DNA of 5,672 nt from Clostridiales bacterium (GTDB taxonomy: Bacteria; Bacillota_A; Clostridia; Saccharofermentanales; Saccharofermentanaceae): assembly GCA_017649745.1 (NCBI GenBank), contig JAGCGE010000222.1, positions 1 through 5,672 of the forward strand, in the 5' to 3' direction. Positions within the stretch are counted from its first letter, which is position 1, and each line of letters opens with the position of its first letter. The notes under the pieces were generated by a model. It did no database searches and was not told where the DNA came from. It saw only the letters and a list, made by a program, of their open reading frames with translations. The translations under genes and the position numbers were made by a program. Shown here piece after piece: positions 1 through 3,770 of this stretch.

Positions 1-1
1 G

Positions 2-94
2 ATAATCGCTTTGACAAGGAAAATAGCAAGAATTGTGTTTGTGATGCTTGAGAACAGAGAAACATTCAACCCTGAACTCATGCTAAGCAAATAG
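2..94 (+). CDS. IS110-family transposase, C-terminal end only (partial at window start)
   Basis: The frame starting at base 2 is open for 30 codons from the window edge and stops at TAG 92-94. It contains ALTRKIARIVFVMLENRE followed by TFNPELMLSK. A basic, hydrophobic tail with an (A/M)xRK(L/I)xxIxxxML pattern, then a 'pf(D/N)P' ending, is how many IS110-type transposases finish after their Transposase_20 domain. In that family a DEDD catalytic domain and a Ser-containing C-terminal domain work with a bridge RNA to recombine the element. Neither domain is visible here because only the tail lies in the window. The call therefore rests on pattern recognition over 30 residues. Whether the element is intact upstream cannot be told. 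An element end would be expected somewhere in the 55 bases before the next gene. The alternative is the end of an unrelated protein. Confidence 0.65.
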   Translation: MIALTRKIARIVFVMLENRETFNPELMLSK

Positions 95-107
95 AAGAAA
101 AATACAG

Positions 108-134
108 CAAACAGCTTAAACTGTTTGACTTTTT
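108..134 (+). promoter_or_regulatory. 20-bp dyad (7-bp arms, 6-nt loop) plus T-run before the repressor gene
   Basis: CAAACAG (108-114) and CTGTTTG (121-127) are perfect inverted arms around CTTAAA, followed by five T at 130-134. The ribosome binding site TAGGAGG begins only a few bases later. It could be an autoregulatory operator for the DtxR-like gene, a weak intrinsic terminator for the upstream transposase transcript, or an RNA hairpin in the leader. The stem is AT-rich, so termination would be weak. No convincing promoter was found between the hairpin and the start codon, which argues against complete termination if the gene is transcribed from upstream. Confidence 0.45.
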
Positions 135-149
135 ATAGGAGGATTATAT

Positions 150-521
150 ATGCCAATTCAAGAATCCGGTGAGATGTATCTCGAGACTATACTTATCCTG
201 TCACAACAGGGTGGATCTGTCAGATCATTAGACGTTGCCAACTACATGGGCTATTCCAAACCTAGTATCAGCAGAGCTATGGGAATCCTTAAGTCAGAGG
301 GCTATATTACTATAGACGAAGACGGATTCATTAAGCTTACACCTGAAGGTTCCAAGATCGCGAAAAAGATCTATGAGAGACACATTGTCATAAGTGGCCT
401 CCTTAAGAATATCGGCGTAGACAAGAAAACAGCTGAAGAAGACGCATGTCGTATCGAGCATGTCATCAGCGACAAGACATTCAGAGCTATCAAGAAGTTC
501 AACAAGGGACTTCAGGAGTAA
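150..521 (+). CDS. Short DtxR/MntR-family metal-dependent transcriptional repressor
   Basis: This 123-residue cytoplasmic DNA-binding protein is expected to bind DNA as a dimer when loaded with Fe(II) or Mn(II). An N-terminal winged helix-turn-helix spans about residues 5-66, with recognition helix SKPSISRAMGIL (36-47) and wing ITIDEDGFIKLTPEG (53-67). A helical metal-binding and dimerisation segment follows. Aligned by eye to diphtheria DtxR, the metal site residues Met10, Cys102, Glu105 and His106 match M9, C100, E103 and H104 (EMYLETI and EDACRIEHVISD). That points to an iron-type rather than Mn-type site, since MntR has Asp in place of Met. The ancillary site is altered: H78 is kept, but the equivalents of DtxR Glu83 and His98 are S82 and E96. 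The SH3-like third domain is missing, as in many short clostridial homologues. The start is fixed by AGGAGG at 138-142, 7 bases before ATG. The gene converges on the flavodoxin unit. Metal specificity is inferred. Confidence 0.9.
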   Translation: MPIQESGEMYLETILILSQQGGSVRSLDVANYMGYSKPSISRAMGILKSEGYITIDEDGFIKLTPEGSKIAKKIYERHIVISGLLKNIGVDKKTAEEDACRIEHVISDKTFRAIKKFNKGLQE

Positions 522-556
522 GATCGATCTTTAAGATCATATATTTCAATGCACAA

Positions 557-593
557 AAATATCGGGGTACTTTGTTCAGTAACCCCGATATTT
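557..593. terminator. Shared bidirectional hairpin terminator between convergent genes
   Basis: AAATATCGGGGT (557-568) pairs perfectly with ACCCCGATATTT (582-593). A further ACT/AGT pairing extends the stem across one bulged A at 581. On the minus strand the stem runs into TTTTTGTGC (559 downward), a good intrinsic terminator for the flavodoxin transcript. On the plus strand it is followed by a weaker CCGTTT tract and may end the repressor transcript. It lies between stop codons at 521 and 628. Confidence 0.85.
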
Positions 594-627
594 CCGTTTA
601 TATGGTTGATCAAGGAATCCTCAGATC

Positions 628-1050
628 TTATGCAAGTGCCGCTCCCAGTGCCTCACAGGCCTTTTTAGCCTCATCATCAGGCTCTCCGTTACAGATCACA
701 AAATCGCAGGCAAGTTCAGCTCCAAGATTCTTGCACTGTTCTTCCCAGTTTCTCATCCATTCGCCGTCTCCCCAGCCGTAGGAACCGAACAATGCGATCT
801 TCTTTCCGGAAAGACTACTCTCAAGCGAAGAGAACATCGGTTCGAACTCGCCTTCTTCGAGCTGCTCAGCGCCCATGCTTGGACAACCAAATGCAACTGC
901 ATCATACTTCTTCATGACTTCGGGATCGAAGTCAGCTACCGGTACGATCTCTGCCTCAGCACCCTTTGACTTGATGCCTGCAACTACAGAATCTGCCATT
1001 GACTCTGTATTACCCGTACCGCTCCAGAAAACTACTGCTACTTTACTCAT
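628..1050 (-). CDS. fld: Flavodoxin (short-chain, clostridial type)
   Basis: This 140-residue FMN-binding electron carrier is a soluble cytoplasmic protein. It can replace ferredoxin as a low-potential donor to enzymes such as pyruvate:ferredoxin oxidoreductase partners when iron is scarce. The phosphate-binding loop SGTGNTE is at residues 10-16. The loop GCPSMGAEQLEEGEFEP (55-71) and the flavin-stacking segment FGSYGWGDGEWM (88-99, with W93) match remembered flavodoxins of Clostridium beijerinckii and Megasphaera elsdenii almost position by position. Length equals the short-chain class, which lacks the extra 20-residue loop. The start ATG (1050-1048) has GAGAGG at 1060-1065, about 9 bases upstream. 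It lies 34 bases after the DUF3793 gene with no obvious promoter of its own in the gap, so the two are probably co-transcribed and share the iron-box-like dyad at 1662-1677. Family assignment is firm; electron partners are unknown. Confidence 0.96.
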   Translation of the reverse strand: MSKVAVVFWSGTGNTESMADSVVAGIKSKGAEAEIVPVADFDPEVMKKYDAVAFGCPSMGAEQLEEGEFEPMFSSLESSLSGKKIALFGSYGWGDGEWMRNWEEQCKNLGAELACDFVICNGEPDDEAKKACEALGAALA

Positions 1051-1084
1051 ATTTATAATCCTCTCATTCGTTTATATAACCTCA

Positions 1085-1636
1085 TCAGACAGGAACTGTT
1101 AGCCTATCGATGTTGGTTCCATTCTCGAAGCACTTTGAATATACATAAGTGCATTTCCTGTATTTCGCCCACAGCTTTGATGCCTTAACCTCATCGCCGT
1201 ATACTTTCCATAATCCGCACTGCTTGAAGTTCTTGCCTTCATTCTCGATAAAGCCCTTCACATCTTCTGCAGGATATCCGAGCATCAGTCCGATCTCATG
1301 CGGGAAATCCCCACACTTATCCATCCTTCTTCTCAGGCACTCAAGGCATCCTCCTATCGATTCACACTTGTATCCGTTCGAAAACAATATCGAGCGTGCG
1401 AGCGGATCCTGTAGATCCTTTTTAAGAAGTCTCGGTCTGTACACATATATCATCGCTCTACCGTTCCTTACTCCGAGAAACGAAGCACATATTCCCTTTT
1501 CCTTCATGTGCTGATTAAAACTCCTCACATCACTTTCTATCTCTTTTCGTGATGAGAAATCACACATAAAAAGGTTACCTGTCTTTATCCCGGCCATCGT
1601 CGGAGAACATTGTCTTACAAGTGATCTTTCTGACAT
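1085..1636 (-). CDS. DUF3793 family protein, cysteine-rich
   Basis: This 183-residue protein has no signal peptide or membrane segment, so it is probably cytoplasmic. Recognisable family blocks are CSPTMAGIKTGNLF (10-23), the central FPHEIGLMLGYPAEDVKGFI (111-130), and GLWKVYGDEVKASKLWAKYRKC (starting at 141), a pattern I recall for DUF3793. No biochemical function is established to my knowledge. It has ten cysteines (10, 25, 50, 91, 97, 100, 108, 140, 162, 169), with C97/C100 as a CxxC-type pair in GGCLEC, plus the conserved His-Glu at 113-114. These could bind metal or a cofactor, but that is inference. The start ATG (1636-1634) is fixed by AGGAGGT at 1650-1644, 7 bases upstream. It is the first gene of a two-gene unit with flavodoxin, behind a strong promoter with an overlapping dyad. 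The context suggests a role in iron limitation or flavodoxin-dependent redox metabolism. Confidence 0.87.
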   Translation of the reverse strand: MSERSLVRQCSPTMAGIKTGNLFMCDFSSRKEIESDVRSFNQHMKEKGICASFLGVRNGRAMIYVYRPRLLKKDLQDPLARSILFSNGYKCESIGGCLECLRRRMDKCGDFPHEIGLMLGYPAEDVKGFIENEGKNFKQCGLWKVYGDEVKASKLWAKYRKCTYVYSKCFENGTNIDRLTVPV

Positions 1637-1661
1637 ACAGATTACCTCCTCTTCTTATCTA

Positions 1662-1677
1662 GTTAGCCACCGCTAAC
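1662..1677 (-). promoter_or_regulatory. Putative DtxR-type operator (GTTAGC-N4-GCTAAC dyad)
   Basis: GTTAGC (1662-1667) and GCTAAC (1672-1677) are perfect inverted arms around CACC. On the minus strand the site reads GGTTAGC-GGTG-GCTAACT. The half-site GGTTAG/CTAAC is the one found in the 19-bp DtxR/IdeR consensus, but the arms are about 5 bp further apart here. The dyad begins right after the predicted transcription start, so a bound repressor would block initiation or clearance. In the mRNA the same bases could form a 5' stem-loop with a GGUG tetraloop, which is the main alternative explanation. Confidence 0.6.
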
Positions 1678-1685
1678 CGAATGTG

Positions 1686-1714
1686 ATTATCAACGATTTT
1701 ATTTCAAATGTCAA
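1686..1714 (-). promoter_or_regulatory. Sigma-A type promoter for the DUF3793-flavodoxin unit
   Basis: Read on the minus strand, a perfect -35 TTGACA (1714-1709) is followed by exactly 17 bases and -10 GATAAT (1691-1686), five of six to TATAAT. Predicted transcription starts near 1679-1680, giving a leader of about 43 bases that contains the dyad and the AGGAGGT ribosome binding site. It is the best promoter in the window and faces the DUF3793 gene. Confidence 0.8.
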
Positions 1715-1749
1715 GAACCCTGATCGGAATTATTTTTCCTGACATAATA

Positions 1750-1777
1750 AAAGGCCGAGAGCGAACTCCCGGCCTTT
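1750..1777 (-). terminator. Intrinsic terminator of the lipoprotein gene
   Basis: AAAGGCCG (1750-1757) pairs with CGGCCTTT (1770-1777). The stem continues through an A/C mismatch into GAG/CTC, closing a 4-base loop that reads TTCG on the minus strand. The minus strand then runs into TTTTATTATG. It lies 25 bases past the lipoprotein stop codon at 1803 and insulates the flavodoxin-unit promoter at 1686-1714 from read-through. Confidence 0.88.
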
Positions 1778-1802
1778 AAGACATCTGTTTGATCATCTGC
1801 GA

Positions 1803-2468
1803 TCACTTATATTCGTAATCTAATTTCTTAGTCAATTCGAAACCATTGACTCTTACCTTACCGTCTTCATAATCGTAATCATGCTTGATCGAAAGCGACA
1901 TTCCGTGAAGTCCGTCAGCGGATATGATCGATTTACCATACATATCGTCCTTAGTAAAATCAGCCACTTCCTTACTGTCAAACTTAAACTTCTTCTCCTG
2001 AAGAGCATTGACTGTCTCATTACAATCAGTGAAGTAGAAGTCGACTCCGTTAAGCTTGACTTCAACCTTGTTCTTAGCACCCTTATTAGATGCATATGTG
2101 TCGTAGTCAAGATTAAAACAGTAGATCCTGCAATCACTTAAGGATGCATCAGTGGTATCAAGGTTATATGCCTGGAAATACACATTAGTCGATACCTTAT
2201 CAGCTGTAAGGATATAATATAATTCCCTCGACATCTCTCTGCCCTTGATCGTCGGATACTGATCCTCAGAAATCGCAGCACTCGCGTCTCCGAAAGAGGC
2301 AAGGATAAGACCTGCATCAGTAAGATCAGAGACCTTACAGTTCAATTGAAATTCCTTACCGTCGATCGAGATCGTTGCTTCAGGATCGAGCTTCTCACAG
2401 CCTGCGAAGATCATTACTACAGCCATAACAAGCATAACGATGACTGCGATCATTTTCTTTGTTCTCAT
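1803..2468 (-). CDS. Predicted lipoprotein of unknown function
   Basis: This 221-residue protein begins with a type II signal peptide: MRTKK, a hydrophobic stretch (residues 6-22), and lipobox FAGC (21-24), so C24 would be lipidated and the mature chain held on the outer face of the cytoplasmic membrane. The rest is acidic and beta-rich in appearance. Two stretches resemble each other: ISIDGKEFQLNCKVSDLTDAG (33-53) and VKLNGVDFYFTDCNETVNAL (137-156), each with a 'nG/dGxxF' strand, a Cys, and a following helix. This suggests an internal duplication. Other cysteines are C113 and C117. I recall similar 'DGKxFxLxCxVSDLxDAG' stretches in clostridial lipoproteins, but no function is assigned. The start has GGAGGT at 2479-2474, 5 bases before ATG. 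It is a single-gene unit with its own promoter and terminator. Solute binding or cell-surface roles are guesses. Confidence 0.87.
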   Translation of the reverse strand: MRTKKMIAVIVMLVMAVVMIFAGCEKLDPEATISIDGKEFQLNCKVSDLTDAGLILASFGDASAAISEDQYPTIKGREMSRELYYILTADKVSTNVYFQAYNLDTTDASLSDCRIYCFNLDYDTYASNKGAKNKVEVKLNGVDFYFTDCNETVNALQEKKFKFDSKEVADFTKDDMYGKSIISADGLHGMSLSIKHDYDYEDGKVRVNGFELTKKLDYEYK

Positions 2469-2508
2469 AGTGAACCTCCATTTAACACATCTGTCGCTAT
2501 CGCAACAC

Positions 2509-2537
2509 TGTATAAAATTCTCTCAATACAGAGGCAA
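2509..2537 (-). promoter_or_regulatory. Probable sigma-A type promoter of the lipoprotein gene
   Basis: On the minus strand TTGCCT (2537-2532) is separated by 17 bases from TATACA (2514-2509). The -10 matches TATAAT at five of six positions and the -35 is weaker. It lies 41 bases upstream of the start codon and downstream of the neighbouring gene's terminator, which is the right place for an independent unit. Confidence 0.5.
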
Positions 2538-2573
2538 AAATTCAATCACTTTCGGAGTGCTTACAAGAAAAGA

Positions 2574-2597
2574 GGCCGGGAACACCAGATCCCGGCC
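2574..2597 (-). terminator. Intrinsic terminator of the DHH phosphoesterase gene
   Basis: GGCCGGGA (2574-2581) pairs perfectly with TCCCGGCC (2590-2597) around an 8-base loop. On the minus strand the stem is followed by TCTTTTCTTG. It lies 22 bases past the stop codon at 2620. The stem shares the GGCCGGGA core with the terminator at 1750-1777. Confidence 0.85.
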
Positions 2598-2619
2598 CCT
2601 TAACATATTTATATCCCCA

Positions 2620-3564
2620 TCACGGGCAATCAGCATTCAAAGCAGCGATGATATCAGGAAGTGCAGCATCTACCTTGTCGTTATCGATCTGACATGTACC
2701 TGCATTCTTGTGACCGCCACCGCCGTACTTAAGGCACAACTCACCGATATTGGCATTAGAAGCCTTGTTGATGATCGACTTACCGATCATAACTGCTGTA
2801 TTCTGCTTCTTGAATCCCCAAGCTACATGGATGGAGATCTGTGTCTCAGGATACATCGCATATACCATAAAGCGGTTACCTGCGTAGATCGTCTCCTGCT
2901 CACGAAGATCAATGACCGCTACCTTACCCTCAACACGCGTGATCTTCTTAAGCTGCTCCTTGAACTTCTCCTGCTGGTCGAAGTACAATACGACACGCTC
3001 CTGCACATCAGGGATCGCGAGGACCTCTTCTACGCTGTGGTTCATACAATAGTCTATAAGCTCCATCATGAGAGCGTAATTGGAGATCCTGAAGTCATGG
3101 AATCTTCCAAGACCGGTTCTAGCATCCATAAGGAAGTTCATGAGGACCCATCCTGTCGGATTTAAGATCTCTTCGAGTGTGAAGTCAGCCGAGTCACCCT
3201 TATCAACAGCCTCCATGATCTCTTCTGAGATATGCGGGAGACCATCCTTGCCTCCGTAGTAATCATAAACTACCCTGGCAGCGCTCTTAGCATGCGGATC
3301 AATGATATATCTGTCCTTGTTCTTAGCCTGAGCATTACGTGTGATCTCTGACTCATGATGATCGAAAACAAGTCCCGATCTAGGATCGAAAGGAAGATTC
3401 GTCGTTATATCGTTCTCAGACAGCTCTACCTTACCGTCCTGAACGTCTTTCGGATGTACGAACTTGATCTCATCGATAAGTCCCTTATCCTTAAGGATCA
3501 TAGCGCATACCAAGCCGTCAAAGTCACTTCTGGTTACAAGTCTTTTCTTGGGTGTATCACTCAT
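2620..3564 (-). CDS. DHH/DHHA1 family phosphoesterase (exopolyphosphatase-like)
   Basis: This 314-residue cytoplasmic protein belongs to the DHH superfamily, whose members use two metal ions, usually Mn(II), to hydrolyse phosphodiester or phosphoanhydride bonds in substrates such as nanoRNA, pAp, cyclic dinucleotides or polyphosphate. Visible motifs in order: SDFDG (13-17, motif I with D14 and D16), VFDHHES (67-72, the DHH motif with D68, H69 and H70), AVDKGDSADF (119-128, motif III with D121 and D124), and the C-terminal DHHA1 signature GGGGHKNAGTC (281-291). There are no PAS, GGDEF or CBS domains and no membrane segments, so it is not GdpP-like. The FVHPKDVQDGK stretch (35-45) recalls proteins usually annotated as exopolyphosphatase-like, for which the true substrate is unclear. 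The start is set by AAAGGAG at 3580-3574, 9 bases before ATG. It is a single-gene unit, divergent from the secreted protein gene. The fold is firm, the substrate is not. Confidence 0.9.
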   Translation of the reverse strand: MSDTPKKRLVTRSDFDGLVCAMILKDKGLIDEIKFVHPKDVQDGKVELSENDITTNLPFDPRSGLVFDHHESEITRNAQAKNKDRYIIDPHAKSAARVVYDYYGGKDGLPHISEEIMEAVDKGDSADFTLEEILNPTGWVLMNFLMDARTGLGRFHDFRISNYALMMELIDYCMNHSVEEVLAIPDVQERVVLYFDQQEKFKEQLKKITRVEGKVAVIDLREQETIYAGNRFMVYAMYPETQISIHVAWGFKKQNTAVMIGKSIINKASNANIGELCLKYGGGGHKNAGTCQIDNDKVDAALPDIIAALNADCP

Positions 3565-3613
3565 ATAACGTATCTCCTTTGCCTTTATATAGAAAATAAT
3601 ATCAACTCATTAT

Positions 3614-3633
3614 TTGTCAGAGAATCATGACAA
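3614..3633. repeat. Short dyad TTGTCA-N8-TGACAA in the divergent intergenic region
   Basis: TTGTCA (3614-3619) and TGACAA (3628-3633) are perfect 6-bp inverted arms with 8 bases between them, about 50 bases upstream of the DHH gene start. It could be an operator or a coincidence in AT-rich DNA. No clear promoter for the DHH gene was found here: candidate -10 and -35 boxes do not have acceptable spacing. Confidence 0.3.
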
Positions 3634-3726
3634 TTTCATATTAAAACATCACGGATAACCCCTGCAAGATTTTTTTGAAAAAGTTTTTAAAAAGTTTCGA
3701 ATATTTCCTTGACCTTGTGTGTCATA

Positions 3727-3752
3727 TAGTCAGATGCACTTAAATCTGACTA
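3727..3752 (+). promoter_or_regulatory. 9-bp perfect inverted repeat in the leader of the secreted protein gene
   Basis: TAGTCAGAT (3727-3735) and ATCTGACTA (3744-3752) are perfect 9-bp arms around GCACTTAA. The dyad ends 5 bases before the ribosome binding site AAGGAGGT (3758-3765) and its left arm overlaps a TATAGT hexamer (3725-3730) that could be a -10 box. No good -35 lies 16-18 bases upstream of it. It may be an operator for an unidentified regulator or an mRNA 5' stem-loop. An AT tract at 3670-3695 upstream could serve as an UP-like element. Confidence 0.5.
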
Positions 3753-3770
3753 ACATTAAGGAGGTTCAAG

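Noticed and set aside
11..16. TTGACA as a -35 box for the repressor
   Set aside because: It lies inside the transposase-like coding end and no -10 hexamer occurs 16-18 bases downstream.
1..51. Alternative reading frame from base 1 ending at TGA 49-51 (NCVCDA ending)
   Set aside because: It is short and has no recognisable family pattern, whereas the frame from base 2 matches an IS110-like tail.
125..152. TTGACT and TATATG with 16-base spacing as a promoter
   Set aside because: The -10 would overlap the start codon, so transcription would begin inside the gene and lose its good ribosome binding site.
446..781. A 111-codon plus-strand open frame across the convergent terminator
   Set aside because: It overlaps the repressor 3' end and the flavodoxin gene on the other strand and runs through the hairpin terminator; no family features.
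1149..1514. A 121-codon plus-strand open frame inside the DUF3793 gene
   Set aside because: Antisense shadow of a conserved-looking gene; no ribosome binding site.
2440..3165. A 241-codon plus-strand open frame opposite the DHH and lipoprotein genes
   Set aside because: It has no proper ribosome binding site, crosses a promoter and a terminator, has a composition typical of an antisense shadow (rich in Leu, Ile, Ser, His, Arg), and lies opposite a gene with clear DHH motifs.
3709..3714. TTGACC as a -35 box for the secreted protein gene
   Set aside because: The only good -10 candidate, TATAGT at 3725-3730, is just 10 bases away, and nothing suitable occurs at 16-18 bases.
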